A DNA stretch of 64,000 nucleotides from Petroclostridium xylanilyticum (GCF_002252565.1 NZ_NPML01000019.1:248001-312000); one strand, 5' to 3'. Shown: positions 8,412 to 18,220, counted from the stretch's first letter. Translations and numbers: made by a program. Notes: a model not told the origin generated them from the sequence alone.

Positions 8412-9125
8412 TTAACTGTTTGATGTATTATTTTTATTTTTCTTTTGTAACATATTTTCCATAGTTGTTAATACGTGTTCTTCCATTATTTGTCTAGCTT
8501 TAGCCCTATCTTTTGTCTTTAATGCTTCAATTATCTTTTCATGATAATACAAACCAATATCAGATCCTAAAGTTTTTACTATATCTTTCATGGAAATACT
8601 TAGAATATCTTTAATAATATAATTTACTTGTATGATTAACGAGTTTTTAGTAATTTCAGCTAAAGTCTTATGAAAGTTTAAATCTTCAGCAGCAAATTCT
8701 TCAGGATCATTTTTATATTCATGCATTTTTTCTAAAATCTTTTCAAGCTTATCTATATCTTCTTTAGTTGCTTTTACAGCTGCTAAGCCAGCCGTTTCAA
8801 CTTCAATGACCTGCCTAAACTCTAATACTTCCATTGTAGCAGCATCACCAAGAAAAACTAAAGGTATTAAAGAGTTCATATATATACCCGGAGACAATTC
8901 TTTTACATAAGAGCCTTCTCCAGGACGTGTTTCCAGCAATCCTAGAGTTGTTAATTTTTGTAAAGCCTGTCTAACTGTAATCCGGCTTACATTTAATTGT
9001 TGAGCAAGTTCATTCTCAGATGGAATTTTAATTCCAGGTTTCCATTCCCCCGTAATAATCTGATCTCTTAGTTGTTCAAAAACTTTGTTACTAATATTAG
9101 TACGCTTAATTGGTTTTATTCCCAT
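8412..9125 (-). CDS. GntR-family regulator, FadR/FCD subfamily
   Basis: A 237-residue transcription factor. The winged helix-turn-helix spans about residues 8-75 (KIPSENELAQQLNVSRITVRQAL, then the wing GEGSYV). The C-terminal all-helical FCD domain (about 95-225) has the expected histidines, including LNFHKTLAEI and YYHEKIIEALK, that bind a metal and a carboxylate effector. Members of this group usually repress sugar-acid or organic-acid catabolism. Its position upstream of, and co-directional with, transketolase-garR suggests that operon is the target. ATG follows GGAGGG. Confidence 0.88.
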   Translation of the reverse strand: MGIKPIKRTNISNKVFEQLRDQIITGEWKPGIKIPSENELAQQLNVSRITVRQALQKLTTLGLLETRPGEGSYVKELSPGIYMNSLIPLVFLGDAATMEVLEFRQVIEVETAGLAAVKATKEDIDKLEKILEKMHEYKNDPEEFAAEDLNFHKTLAEITKNSLIIQVNYIIKDILSISMKDIVKTLGSDIGLYYHEKIIEALKTKDRAKARQIMEEHVLTTMENMLQKKNKNNTSNS

Positions 9126-9211
9126 AAACCATCACCCACCCTCCGGCTTTATTGTTAATTTTTTAACTTTTTAAGTTCCAGCATATAAGGATAATATCAC
9201 CTACGGTATGT

Positions 9212-9225
9212 TGTTATACAGGTAG
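9212..9225. promoter_or_regulatory. Putative GntR-family operator, autoregulatory copy
   Basis: TTGTTATACAGGTA lies about 87 bases upstream of the gntR start and matches the site at 8243 in 13 of 14 positions. Suggests autoregulation; not tested. Confidence 0.4.
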
Positions 9226-9357
9226 TCTAGCACAAAATTTAGCATTTTTCAACCTTTACACATTTTTTTGCTATTACATATTCTAAGACAATTTCCCTAT
9301 TGTCACCAAATTCCTAATTGAGAATATAATATACTAAGTGGAAGGAGGTGACTCAGA

Positions 9358-10362
9358 ATGAGAAAAGTAAAATTATTATTACTTCCTATCTTAATTTTCA
9401 GTTTTATTGCTCTAAACTTTAACGGATGCACTAAGAAAGCTTTAACCAAAGTAAGAGTTAATGAAGTTACTCACTCTATCTTCTATGCACCCCAATATGT
9501 TGCCATCAGCCAGGGATTCTTCAAGGAAGAGGGATTGGAAATTGAACTTACCAATGGCGGCGGTGCTGACAAAGTTATGACCGCATTGCTGTCAGGACAG
9601 TGCGACATTGGTTTTATGGGTCCGGAGGCAACATTATATGTTTACAACCAGGGTAAAGAAGACCATCCTGTTAACTTTTCCCAGTTAACAAAGAGGGATG
9701 GTTCTTTCTTACTAGCAAGAAAACCTGATCCTAACTTTACCTGGGATAAGGTAAAAGACAAACATATTATTGCAGGCAGAAAAGGCGGCATGCCTGAGAT
9801 GACTCTGGAATACGTCATCCGTAAACACGGCATGATACCTAACAAGGATGTAAAATGCGACACAACTGTTCAATTTAACCTGATGGCTGGTGCATTTACC
9901 GGTGGGACCGGGGACTATGTTGCACTGTTTGAACCTACAGCTAGCATGTTAGAAAAGGAAGGCAAAGGTTATATCGTAGCATCTATTGGTAAAGACAGTG
10001 GTGAACTGCCTTATACAGTTTACTCTGCAAAGAAAAGTTACATAAAGAAAAACAAAGACATCATTCAGAAATTTACCAATGCTATATATAAAGGTCAACT
10101 ATGGGTTGAAAAGCACTCCTATGAAGAAATTGCAAAATCTATCAAACCTTTCTTCCCGGATGCAAAGGATGATTTATTAGTAACAGTTGTAAAGAGATAT
10201 AAAGACCAGGATACATGGGCAAAAGATCCAATATTAAAACCGGAAGCTCTTGACCTGCTCCAAAAAATCATTTCAGAAGCTGGAGAGCTTGATAAGAAAG
10301 TTCCTTATAATAAGGTTGTAACAACTGAATTCGCTGAAAAAGCTATAAAGAAAGTTAAATAA
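9358..10362 (+). CDS. NMT1/TauA-like substrate-binding lipoprotein
   Basis: A 334-residue binding protein of the NitT/TauT/thiamine-precursor class. A lipoprotein signal ends at FNGC24. The mature part begins VRVNEVTHSIFYAPQYVAISQGFFKEEGLE, the standard NMT1 opening, followed by MTALLSGQCDIGFMGPEA. Proteins like this deliver sulfonates, nitrate-like anions or pyrimidine precursors to an ABC permease. No permease or ATPase is next to it; an efficient hairpin terminator follows, so it is a single-gene unit. The ATG follows GGAGGTG. Confidence 0.85.
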   Translation: MRKVKLLLLPILIFSFIALNFNGCTKKALTKVRVNEVTHSIFYAPQYVAISQGFFKEEGLEIELTNGGGADKVMTALLSGQCDIGFMGPEATLYVYNQGKEDHPVNFSQLTKRDGSFLLARKPDPNFTWDKVKDKHIIAGRKGGMPEMTLEYVIRKHGMIPNKDVKCDTTVQFNLMAGAFTGGTGDYVALFEPTASMLEKEGKGYIVASIGKDSGELPYTVYSAKKSYIKKNKDIIQKFTNAIYKGQLWVEKHSYEEIAKSIKPFFPDAKDDLLVTVVKRYKDQDTWAKDPILKPEALDLLQKIISEAGELDKKVPYNKVVTTEFAEKAIKKVK

Positions 10363-10369
10363 TTATTTA

Positions 10370-10412
10370 GAAAACTACGTGGAAATTTAAAACCTCCATG
10401 TAGTTTTTTAAT
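10370..10412 (+). terminator. Rho-independent terminator after the NMT1-like gene
   Basis: Stem AAAACTACGTGGA pairs with TCCATGTAGTTTT and is followed by a T-run. Confidence 0.85.
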
Positions 10413-10607
10413 ATTTGTTAACATTTTTTTAATTATTTTTTACTATTTAAAATTTTTTATCCTTTCAAACCTATGTATAATCAACATTCTAGGTTTTTTC
10501 CATATTTTTGGTATTTAATATTTTTGTAATATTTAGTATTATATATTACATACGGAAGTGTTAACATAATAATAAATACAGTTCCAGAAATTTGAAAGGG
10601 GATTCAT

Positions 10608-11444
10608 ATGACTCATTATAAAAAATATTTTAGTAAAAAATATCTTATTCCTGTTGTAATATCCGGTCTTTTGATATCATCGGGATACATAGTATCAACC
10701 CAGGCAGTTAATCTAGCTGAAAACAATAAGCCACATAGTGTTGTAAAAAAAATGCAACCTGAAACTAAGCAAACAGAAGATTTAAGCATTGAATCAACTG
10801 AAAATTTTAGCATAGCTTCCGCAGAGCCTGTAAATATTCCACAAGAAGACCAGCAGCAAGCGGATAAACAACCTGAAACTACCGATGTTTCTACAGTTGT
10901 TAAACAATCTGAAATTCCAGAAACTGCTGCCGTACAAAAAAAAATTGTATCAAGAAATTCTTCTACTAGCAGCAATGCTGCATTGCCATGGTTTGGACAA
11001 GCTGAGAAGATTTTCTCAATCGGGTCTGTTGCAAAAGTAACAGATGTAGCAACCGGACTTAATTTCAAAGTTAAGAGGACCTATGGCTATAACCATGCTG
11101 ATGTGGAAACACTTACCCTCGAAGATACAAAGATATTGAAACAAATTTACGGAGGCAGCTGGAGCTGGGAACGAAGAGCCGTTATTGTTGAAATTAATGG
11201 GCAGAAAATCGCAGCCTCTATGGCAGGGATGCCTCACGCAGGCCGGGATGACCAACCTGCAAATGTAAATGTTAGTAATAGAAGTGTTGGTTACGGATAT
11301 GGTGTTAATCTGGATGCCATAAAAGGAAATGGTATGGATGGCCATTTTGATATACACTTTTTAGGAAGTAAAACTCACGGGTCCAATAAAGTTGACTCAC
11401 AGCATCAGGCAAAAGTAAGAGAAGCTGCAAAGGCGATAAGATAG
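10608..11444 (+). CDS. Secreted or membrane-anchored protein of unknown function
   Basis: A 278-residue protein with a hydrophobic export or anchor segment (about residues 13-35), a low-complexity Q/E/T/S-rich linker (about 40-125), and a compact C-terminal domain (about 130-278). That domain contains LNFKVKRTYGYNHADVETL, IYGGSWSWERRAV, MPHAGRDDQP, and GMDGHFDIHFLGSKTHG. I recognise it as a conserved block at the ends of Firmicutes cell-envelope proteins, with several histidines and aspartates that could form a metal or catalytic site, but I know no established function. AAAGGGG precedes the ATG. The stop codon lies inside a bidirectional terminator shared with larC. Confidence 0.7.
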   Translation: MTHYKKYFSKKYLIPVVISGLLISSGYIVSTQAVNLAENNKPHSVVKKMQPETKQTEDLSIESTENFSIASAEPVNIPQEDQQQADKQPETTDVSTVVKQSEIPETAAVQKKIVSRNSSTSSNAALPWFGQAEKIFSIGSVAKVTDVATGLNFKVKRTYGYNHADVETLTLEDTKILKQIYGGSWSWERRAVIVEINGQKIAASMAGMPHAGRDDQPANVNVSNRSVGYGYGVNLDAIKGNGMDGHFDIHFLGSKTHGSNKVDSQHQAKVREAAKAIR

Positions 11445-11498
11445 AGATAAAGTAGAGATAAAGATTCGGATAAATTTATTCGAATCTTTATCTCTATC
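11436..11498. terminator. Bidirectional terminator with repeated arm
   Basis: GATAGAGATAAAG, repeated once as TAGAGATAAAG, pairs with CTTTATCTCTATC around a GATAAATTTATT loop. It lies between convergent genes and includes the stop codon of the upstream one. Confidence 0.8.
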
Positions 11499-12688
11499 TA
11501 CGCTTGCGCATCACTTGCTTTAATATTTGCATTTACCATTTCATATATATCTTTTAAAGGTAAATGTGCTATCTGCGCAAGCTTTTTGCAATCCTCATAT
11601 TCTGGAGCATATTTCTCTATATCTCCCAGACTGGATACTTTCACTCTTGCCAGACCATAAGGAGTATTCACAGTAATGATTTTTCTGTCCATACATATCC
11701 TTTCAGTTTTATATTTTCGTATCCCTATGGTTGAGGTTTCACTTAAAATAATATGCTCAATGGCTCCAAGTTTTTCCTGCGAACATATTACTGTTAATTT
11801 TACTGCAGGGCGGTTCTTCTTCATATATATGGGCGTATAGAATACATCCAATGCACCAGCGCTAAAAAGTTTCTCCATTACATACCCGGCAACCTCACCG
11901 GTCATGTCGTCAATGTTACTTTCCATTACGATTACTTCATCATTAGGAGTTATTTTTTTTTTGACCTCTCCGAGGGTTACTCGTAAGAGGTTTGGAATTT
12001 CCATATTGCGCTTGCCTGCGCCATAGCCTACTTTTTCTACAACCATCTCTGGCATATTGCCAAATTCTTCAGCCAAAGTAGCAATAATTGCAGCCCCGGT
12101 AGGTGTGACCAGCTCGTTTTTAATGCCTGTTGAATAAAATGGCACTGATGCTTCACGCAGAATTTCCAGCACTGCAGGGGCTGGAATAGGTATTAAACCG
12201 TGCTGGCATTTGACAAAACCTGTCCCATCATGCAAGGGTGAGCTGATCACTTTATCTACTTTTAACATATTCATGCAAATCGCTACACCAACTATGTCCA
12301 CTATCGAATCCAGTGCACCTACTTCATGAAAATGGATATTTTCTATAGTGGTACCATGTATTTTTGCTTCAGCCTGCGCCACCTTCATAAACATTGCTTT
12401 ACTTATTTTTTTTACATTTTCATCCAGAGCACTCTCATCTATTATTTTTTCAATATCATGCAGGTTTCTGTGCTCATGCTTATGATTGTGTGCATCAAGC
12501 CTTATATCAACATTCATCCCTTCTATCCCATTCTTTTTTGCTCTAGAAATATCAATTGTAAAACCGCTTACGTTTAATTTATTTAATTCATTTAAAAGCA
12601 CATCCTTGTCTACCCCTAAGTCAAGCAATGCACCTAATGTCATATCGCCGCTGATACCGGCGAAACAGTCAAAATATAGTACCTTCAT
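11498..12688 (-). CDS. larC: Nickel-pincer cofactor synthase LarC (nickel insertion)
   Basis: LarC inserts nickel into the pyridinium bis-thiocarboxylate mononucleotide to finish the nickel-pincer cofactor of lactate racemase and relatives, consuming CTP. The opening YFDCFAGISGDM is the family signature; histidine-rich DAHNHKHEHRNLHDIE (about 67-82) and IHFHEVGALDSIVD are also characteristic. Length (396) matches complete LarC. In Lactobacillus plantarum the gene is split into larC1/larC2 and joined by frameshifting; here a single open frame covers both parts. It is last in larE-larB-larC, 172 bases after larB. No larA-type enzyme gene is in the window. Confidence 0.95.
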   Translation of the reverse strand: MKVLYFDCFAGISGDMTLGALLDLGVDKDVLLNELNKLNVSGFTIDISRAKKNGIEGMNVDIRLDAHNHKHEHRNLHDIEKIIDESALDENVKKISKAMFMKVAQAEAKIHGTTIENIHFHEVGALDSIVDIVGVAICMNMLKVDKVISSPLHDGTGFVKCQHGLIPIPAPAVLEILREASVPFYSTGIKNELVTPTGAAIIATLAEEFGNMPEMVVEKVGYGAGKRNMEIPNLLRVTLGEVKKKITPNDEVIVMESNIDDMTGEVAGYVMEKLFSAGALDVFYTPIYMKKNRPAVKLTVICSQEKLGAIEHIILSETSTIGIRKYKTERICMDRKIITVNTPYGLARVKVSSLGDIEKYAPEYEDCKKLAQIAHLPLKDIYEMVNANIKASDAQA

Positions 12689-12708
12689 CTCATATCCTCC
12701 ATTGTTAT

Positions 12709-12873
12709 AGTGTGGAGTGGGGAGTGGGGAGTGATTAGTGGGGAGATAAATCCCTCTAATTCATCCTAATCCCAACAAATTTAAACACATTTCATTTAAC
12801 AGTTATATAAATTATTATAAGCTTTATCATAGAATCACGAGATTCTTCACTATCCAATCCTCACTCCCCACTA
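12709..12873. repeat. Heptad-armed inverted repeat, GGGGAGT family (larB-larC)
   Basis: The left arm (12709-12745) is GTGGAGT, GGGGAGT, GGGGAGT, GATTAGT, GGGGAG. The right arm (12844-12873) is the diverged reverse complement. The right arm runs into larB and encodes its last residues, SGE plus the stop. Confidence 0.8.
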
Positions 12874-13628
12874 ATTTTGTTAATCATACTCGCCAAATAG
12901 GCTGCCCCAAATCCATTATCTATATTCACTACACCTACCCCGCTTGCACAGCTGTTAAGCATACATAAAAGCGCTGATAGGCCTCCAAAGTTGGCACCAT
13001 AGCCTACACTGGTAGGTACGGCAATCACCGGCTTGTCCACCAAGCCCCCAACTACGCTGGCCAAGGCCCCTTCCATTCCTGCAACTACGATGAGTACATT
13101 GGCCTGCATGAGCACATCGGTTTTTGAAAGCAAACGGTGAATCCCTGCTACACCAACATCATAGAGACGTTCAACCGTATTCCCCAGGGTTTCGGCTGTC
13201 ACTGCCGCTTCTTCCGCCACCGGGATATCCGCAGTACCTCCGGTTACTACCAATATCTTTTTCTTAGTCTTTGGTATATCTCTTTTCTTAACAACTACTG
13301 TCCTGGCAAGTTCGTAGTATTCTACATCTTCCGTAACCTCTTTAATTGCCTCATACACTTCTCTGCTCGCCCTGCTGGCAAGAATGTTGTTGTCTTTGTG
13401 TTCTATCATATGTTTTACAATCCCTTTTATATGTTCCAAAGACTTACCTGGACAGTAGATCACTTCAGGATAGCCGTTTCTTATCGCTCTATGATGGTCT
13501 ACCTTGGCATATCCTAAATCTTCATAAGGAAGTGTCCTTAGCCTTTCCAATGCAGTGTCTATATCAGTTTCTCCATTTTTTACATTTTCCAGGAGCAAAC
13601 GCAGCCTTTCCATATCCATAAAACTCAC
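12861..13628 (-). CDS. larB: Nickel-pincer cofactor synthase LarB (NaAD carboxylase/hydrolase)
   Basis: LarB carboxylates nicotinic acid adenine dinucleotide at C5 and hydrolyses the anhydride to give pyridinium dicarboxylate mononucleotide, the first step of cofactor assembly. The protein is 255 residues, the usual size. The C-terminal half resembles PurE (AIR carboxylase): TGGTADIPVAEEAA (about 130-143), VAGMEGALASVVGGL and PTSVGYGANFGG. It starts five bases after larE, indicating tight coupling. Its final codons are made from a heptad repeat array, suggesting that the array has overwritten the original C-terminal tail. Confidence 0.95.
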   Translation of the reverse strand: MSFMDMERLRLLLENVKNGETDIDTALERLRTLPYEDLGYAKVDHHRAIRNGYPEVIYCPGKSLEHIKGIVKHMIEHKDNNILASRASREVYEAIKEVTEDVEYYELARTVVVKKRDIPKTKKKILVVTGGTADIPVAEEAAVTAETLGNTVERLYDVGVAGIHRLLSKTDVLMQANVLIVVAGMEGALASVVGGLVDKPVIAVPTSVGYGANFGGLSALLCMLNSCASGVGVVNIDNGFGAAYLASMINKISGE

Positions 13629-13633
13629 ACCCT

Positions 13634-14458
13634 TTAAATTTTCTTTTCCTCTTCTGTTAATACTTCATTCATACTACCTGTCCTGTATCCTTCAAGATCC
13701 AGTGCGACGTAGGTAAACCCTATTGCTTTGAATTCTTTTACTATATCATTAAGGAATTTTTCATTGAAGAATCTCTGCCTATCCTCAGGTAATACTTCTA
13801 TCCTGGCAATATCACCGTGGTGTCTTACACGGAATTGTTTAAACCCTAAATCCATCAGGTATTCTTCTCCTCGTTCTATCATAGCTAGCTTTTCACGGGT
13901 AATCCTTATCCCGTAGGGAATTCTTGAAGCAAGGCAGGCAAAGGAGGGCCTGTCCCATGTCGGGAGATTCATCTGCCTGGATAGTTCCCTGATCTCCTGT
14001 TTCGTAAGCTGGGCAAATTTTAATGGGCTTATCACTTGTAATTCCTTAATAGCTTTCATTCCAGGACGGAAGTCATTGCTATCATCTGCATTGGAGCCGT
14101 CTGCCACATAATTAATTCCATTTTGCACAGCAATCTCTTTAATTTTTGTAAATATTGCATGTTTGCAAAAATAGCATCTATCCTTTGTGTTTTCTACAAA
14201 TTCTTTTACACTGTATTCATCTGCATCAATGATGATGTGTTTGACACCTAATCCTGCAGCAAATTGTTTAGCTTCATCATATTCCCTTTTTGTGTACATT
14301 GAAGACCGAACGGTTACAGCCATGGCTTTATCTTCCAATACTTCATGGGCTGCTGCCAATAAAAAAGTACTGTCAACTCCACCGGAAAAAGCTATACATA
14401 AGCTTCCAAGATTCTTTATGTATTGTTTTAAATGATTATATTTTCTTTGTAAATCCAA
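13634..14458 (-). CDS. larE: Nickel-pincer cofactor synthase LarE (sulfur insertion)
   Basis: LarE adenylates the two carboxylates of the LarB product and replaces oxygen by sulfur. The PP-loop SGGVDSTF (about 25-32) binds ATP. Cysteines C95 and C98 (DRCYFCKHA) and C175 (SFACLASR) form the three-cysteine set found in LarE proteins that carry a [4Fe-4S] cluster and transfer a cluster-bound sulfide, as opposed to the sacrificial single-cysteine type. Length is 274. The start appears to be TTG after AAGGAAG. It is first in the lar operon. Confidence 0.93.
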   Translation of the reverse strand: MDLQRKYNHLKQYIKNLGSLCIAFSGGVDSTFLLAAAHEVLEDKAMAVTVRSSMYTKREYDEAKQFAAGLGVKHIIIDADEYSVKEFVENTKDRCYFCKHAIFTKIKEIAVQNGINYVADGSNADDSNDFRPGMKAIKELQVISPLKFAQLTKQEIRELSRQMNLPTWDRPSFACLASRIPYGIRITREKLAMIERGEEYLMDLGFKQFRVRHHGDIARIEVLPEDRQRFFNEKFLNDIVKEFKAIGFTYVALDLEGYRTGSMNEVLTEEEKKI

Positions 14459-14647
14459 CGCTATCTTCCTTTTTTATAATAATAATTTTTATAATAATAA
14501 ATATATTTACCATGGTTATATAAGAAATAATCAAAATCTGTAGGATATTATATGCCTATATAAATTATAAACGATTTTATTTGTTTTGCATATAAGAATT
14601 GGTTATTATTTTATGTTTCTTTTAGCACACATATTTGTCTCCGTAAT

Positions 14648-14680
14648 CAAAAGGCAGACCTTGGGTCTGCCTTTTGATCG
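14648..14680 (-). terminator. Terminator of the mannan operon
   Basis: AAAAGGCAGACC pairs with GGTCTGCCTTTT directly after the last mannan gene; the reverse reading also ends in T-residues. Confidence 0.85.
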
Positions 14681-14684
14681 TACT

Positions 14685-15899
14685 CTATATCACACTTTTT
14701 AGTAGTTCATCATCAGTTTTCTTTAGCAATTCCAGATTTTTTGTAATCAGCTCATTACGCTGGGCTACACATGCATAGGAGCGCAGCGGATCTTCCGGAG
14801 TATTGGTGACATAGTCAAGCAATTTATCAATTGTAGTAGTCGCCACGTGAATTCGGGTATCGGATGATGCATAGTAAATATATACATCTCCATTTTCTCT
14901 GGCAATAGCCCCGTTGCAGAACACCACATTGGATACGTCTCCAATACGTTCTTCTCCCTCCGGAGCAATGAAATACCCCCCGGGCCGGTGAATAACCTTT
15001 TCCGGCTGGTCCAGCTTGGATAAAAAGGCATACAACACATAACGCAATCCGGCAGCAGTGTTTCTTACCCCATGGGCAATATGCAGCCAGCCTTTCTCTG
15101 TCTTGATTGGTGCCGGACCCTGGCCATTCTTTACTTCCTTGACAGTATGATACTGCCTGTCATCTACAATGATTTCTTCATCAATCACGGCATGTTCAAT
15201 GCTGTTGCTGAGTCCCCAGCCGATTCCTCCGCCGGAGCCCGCATCTATGAATCCGTCTTGAGGACGGGTGTAAAAAGCATATTTCCCGTTTACAAATTCG
15301 GGGTGCAGTACAACATTACGCTGCTGCGGGGATTTTGTTTTTATATCGTCAAGTCTTTCCCAGGTTTTAAGATCTTTCGTCCTGGCAATTCCACACTGGG
15401 CTACAGCACTGGAAGTGTCAGTTTTGGGAGCATCGGGGTCTTTTCTCTCGGTGCAGAACAAACCATAAATCCATCCATCTTCGTGTTTTACCACTCTCAT
15501 ATCATAAACATTAATATCGGGGTCATCTGTTTCGGGCATTACAATAGGATAATCCCAGAATTTAAAATTATCAATACCGTTATCACTTTCAGCTACAGCA
15601 AAGAAAGATTTTCGGTCTGTCCCTTCTACTCTGGCAACAAGATAAAACTTACCGTCTATTTCAATGGCTCCGGGATTGAAAACACAATTAATACCCAAAC
15701 GTTCCATCAGGTAAGGGTTTGTATGGTAATCAAGGTCATAACGCCAAAATAATGGAGTATGTTCTGCAGTAAGCACAGGATACTTATACCTGTCAAAAAT
15801 TCCGTTTCCACCCTCAACTTTTACATTTTTTCTTTCTACAAGTTCTTTATGCTTTTTTACCAGCAAACTTAATCTTTCATTGAAAAATTCTTTACTCAT
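14685..15899 (-). CDS. 4-O-beta-D-mannosyl-D-glucose phosphorylase (GH130 subfamily 1)
   Basis: This 404-residue enzyme has the five-bladed beta-propeller pattern of GH130. [18 protein letters not shown] and VARVEGTD are subfamily 1 features, and the proton-donor aspartate is D133 in NVYDMRVV. Known members convert mannosyl-beta-1,4-glucose and phosphate to mannose-1-phosphate and glucose. The adjacent cellobiose 2-epimerase makes exactly this substrate from mannobiose, which strongly supports the call. There is no signal peptide, so it is cytoplasmic. It is last in the operon, before a strong terminator. Confidence 0.9.
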   Translation of the reverse strand: MSKEFFNERLSLLVKKHKELVERKNVKVEGGNGIFDRYKYPVLTAEHTPLFWRYDLDYHTNPYLMERLGINCVFNPGAIEIDGKFYLVARVEGTDRKSFFAVAESDNGIDNFKFWDYPIVMPETDDPDINVYDMRVVKHEDGWIYGLFCTERKDPDAPKTDTSSAVAQCGIARTKDLKTWERLDDIKTKSPQQRNVVLHPEFVNGKYAFYTRPQDGFIDAGSGGGIGWGLSNSIEHAVIDEEIIVDDRQYHTVKEVKNGQGPAPIKTEKGWLHIAHGVRNTAAGLRYVLYAFLSKLDQPEKVIHRPGGYFIAPEGEERIGDVSNVVFCNGAIARENGDVYIYYASSDTRIHVATTTIDKLLDYVTNTPEDPLRSYACVAQRNELITKNLELLKKTDDELLKSVI

Positions 15900-15918
15900 T
15901 AGAATACCACCCTTTATC

Positions 15919-17142
15919 TTAATTATTTTTTAATGTATGCTGCTTCAAGCTTTCCAAACGTACAATGGTCTCAAAGCAAGCCCTGCTGTTATGATAAGGA
16001 CACTTCCACGGACCTACCTTTTCTCTATCTTTAAGTACCTTCCCTTCGCGGGTTACTCCCCAGAACCACTCTCCATGTTCTTTATCAATAATATATTGTT
16101 CAATAAACTGCCAGCAACGATAGGAAGCATCAAAAAAGTACTCTTTTCCGGTTAGCTGGTAGGCATTAAGAAACCCCACCACTGCTTCTGCTTGAGGCCA
16201 CCAATCTTTATTTGAATCGGTTAATCCCTGGGCATTTGCTTCATTTAATATGGCTCCGTCAGCATCAATCCCTTCTTCATAGGTAACCTGCGCCATTTTT
16301 ACAGCGGCCTTCTTTGCTTTTTCAATAATTTGTCTATCCCCCAACACTTCAGCTGCTTCAAGCAGAAGCCAGCTTCCTTCGATATCATGGCCGTAGGAAA
16401 CATGGTCACTTTTTACATTCCAGTACTCATCGAAAAAAAGTTTAAAATGATATGTGTTTGAGTCAATGATATGCTCAATTGTAACTTCAATAAGTTCTTT
16501 CAGCTTTCCTCTCAATACATTGTCATTCCACACCCTCAGCAAATTTGTGTAAGCTTCCAAAACGTGCAGATGGGTATTCATGGACTTTTTCTCGTTTAAA
16601 TCCTTGCTGCTCAGCCGTAAATCTTCTGCGATTACCCATTCCCGTGTACAAGCTTCAAAATATCCTTTATTTTCTCTATCATAACCATATTGTTCTACTG
16701 CTCTGAAAATCTCTACTGCACGTTCTAAACTTTCCTTCTCTCCGGTCGCCCTGTAATATTCCGACAAGGCATACATCACAAAAGCCTGGGCATATATTTG
16801 CTTCTTGGTATTAGTGGAATTTCCTTTAAAATCCACCATCCAGTAAACTCCTGAAAATTCATTGTCCCAAAAATGCTTAATAATGTATTCATATGCCCGC
16901 TTTGCCATGTCAAGATAACTCTTGTCCCCTAATATCCTGTAGGCCGCAGCATAAGTCCATAAGATGCGGGAATTTAGGATTACTCCTTTATCAGCTTTTT
17001 CATCAACTGTCAAGTCATTGGACACGTATCCATAGAAACCTCCATTCTTTTCATCAACCACCTTGTTGGTCCAAAAAGGCAATATATTGGTTGTCAATTC
17101 ATTTTTAACCTTTGATTGGAATGTACATATCTGACTTGTCAT
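15919..17142 (-). CDS. Cellobiose 2-epimerase
   Basis: An (alpha/alpha)6-barrel protein of the N-acylglucosamine 2-epimerase superfamily, 407 residues from the ATG at 17142. The GTG four codons earlier overlaps the ribosome site GAGGTGG, so the later start is preferred. Catalytic-type histidines are seen in [28 protein letters not shown] and [11 protein letters not shown], and the family motifs [11 protein letters not shown] and [11 protein letters not shown] are present. It epimerises the reducing-end sugar of beta-1,4-mannobiose or cellobiose at C2, giving mannosyl-glucose for the following GH130 phosphorylase. Cytoplasmic. Confidence 0.92.
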   Translation of the reverse strand: MTSQICTFQSKVKNELTTNILPFWTNKVVDEKNGGFYGYVSNDLTVDEKADKGVILNSRILWTYAAAYRILGDKSYLDMAKRAYEYIIKHFWDNEFSGVYWMVDFKGNSTNTKKQIYAQAFVMYALSEYYRATGEKESLERAVEIFRAVEQYGYDRENKGYFEACTREWVIAEDLRLSSKDLNEKKSMNTHLHVLEAYTNLLRVWNDNVLRGKLKELIEVTIEHIIDSNTYHFKLFFDEYWNVKSDHVSYGHDIEGSWLLLEAAEVLGDRQIIEKAKKAAVKMAQVTYEEGIDADGAILNEANAQGLTDSNKDWWPQAEAVVGFLNAYQLTGKEYFFDASYRCWQFIEQYIIDKEHGEWFWGVTREGKVLKDREKVGPWKCPYHNSRACFETIVRLESLKQHTLKNN

Positions 17143-17206
17143 TATTGAATCCACCTCTATCTGTAATACTGCACGGTCAAATTTTTAGTACTTTTATTCC
17201 ATCTCC

Positions 17207-18136
17207 CTATATAGAGGAATAAAAATGACGGATTACTTTTTCAGCTGGCTTACCGAATACACCGTATCCATTATCTTTTGACGCATCTTTTTCATCATAC
17301 AAAAGAGCAGACCAATCCCACAAACCAAAACCTCTTACCCACTTTTTCTCCATTGTTTTTTCAAACATAACCCTATAGTATTTTTCCTGTTCTTCCAAAT
17401 TAACTTCTCCCACAAGCTCCCAATTATTAGGAATCAATGAAGAACCCGTACGACTTGGACATCCTGCCTCTGCAAAAAAGAAAGGTTTATTGTATTTCAT
17501 GACTACTTTTTCTATCCTTTCAAGCTGGTTTTCCCAGTCATTTATAGGATAATATCCACTTGAGGATATGACATCCACAGCATCCCACCAGGTAACATGA
17601 TCTTCCTGATATTTATCGGTATTATACGAAATACACCCATGATAGATTTTTCTTACTTCTTGAATAAGCTGTCTCCATTCTTGCTCCCGGCGCTGTGCCT
17701 GAACCATCTCACATCCGACGATGAACATTTCGCAATTGGTGCGTTGCGCAATTTCAGCATAGTGGCACTGGTAATTTGTATAACTTTCAAACCATTCACT
17801 CCATTTTGGTTCACATGGTACGTCCACGTCAAAAAAATTAATATGCGCTCTCCATGTTCCATTCCTGACATTGACCAAAGGTTTTAAAATAACCTTCAAA
17901 CCCAATGTCCTGGCATAATCAATCATATGCATCAATTCTTCATCACTTACAATGTGAGGACCTGTATAATCTATCTCAACAGATTGCGCTGTATCTTGAA
18001 GTGCTGCAAGGCAGATGATCACATGATTGATATTGGTCCTTTCTTTGAGCAGCTTAAGGGATTCCTTTGCTCTGGAATTTAAAAAATCACCTTTCTTACT
18101 TAAAAAACCGAATGTAAAACCTTTAATATATTCCAT
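17207..18136 (-). CDS. Beta-1,4-mannanase, GH113
   Basis: A 309-residue (beta/alpha)8 glycosidase. The acid/base glutamate is E143 in FIVGCEMVQ and the nucleophile E223 in FFFAEAGCPSR, the clan GH-A spacing; KGFTFGF at the start and VRNGTWR near 91 are typical of GH113. No signal peptide or binding module is present, so it should cut imported mannooligosaccharides inside the cell rather than polymeric mannan outside. It sits between the two GH130 genes in a co-directional operon. Confidence 0.88.
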   Translation of the reverse strand: MEYIKGFTFGFLSKKGDFLNSRAKESLKLLKERTNINHVIICLAALQDTAQSVEIDYTGPHIVSDEELMHMIDYARTLGLKVILKPLVNVRNGTWRAHINFFDVDVPCEPKWSEWFESYTNYQCHYAEIAQRTNCEMFIVGCEMVQAQRREQEWRQLIQEVRKIYHGCISYNTDKYQEDHVTWWDAVDVISSSGYYPINDWENQLERIEKVVMKYNKPFFFAEAGCPSRTGSSLIPNNWELVGEVNLEEQEKYYRVMFEKTMEKKWVRGFGLWDWSALLYDEKDASKDNGYGVFGKPAEKVIRHFYSSI

Positions 18137-18220
18137 CCTTCTCCTCCGAATACCATTATAATATAAAATATTCTATACCATGGGCACAAAACCCATGGTA
18201 CTTACCTTTTCGCCTGTTAG

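Noticed and set aside
11498-12688. Programmed frameshift in larC as in Lactobacillus plantarum
   Set aside because: One uninterrupted frame of 396 codons covers both LarC parts.
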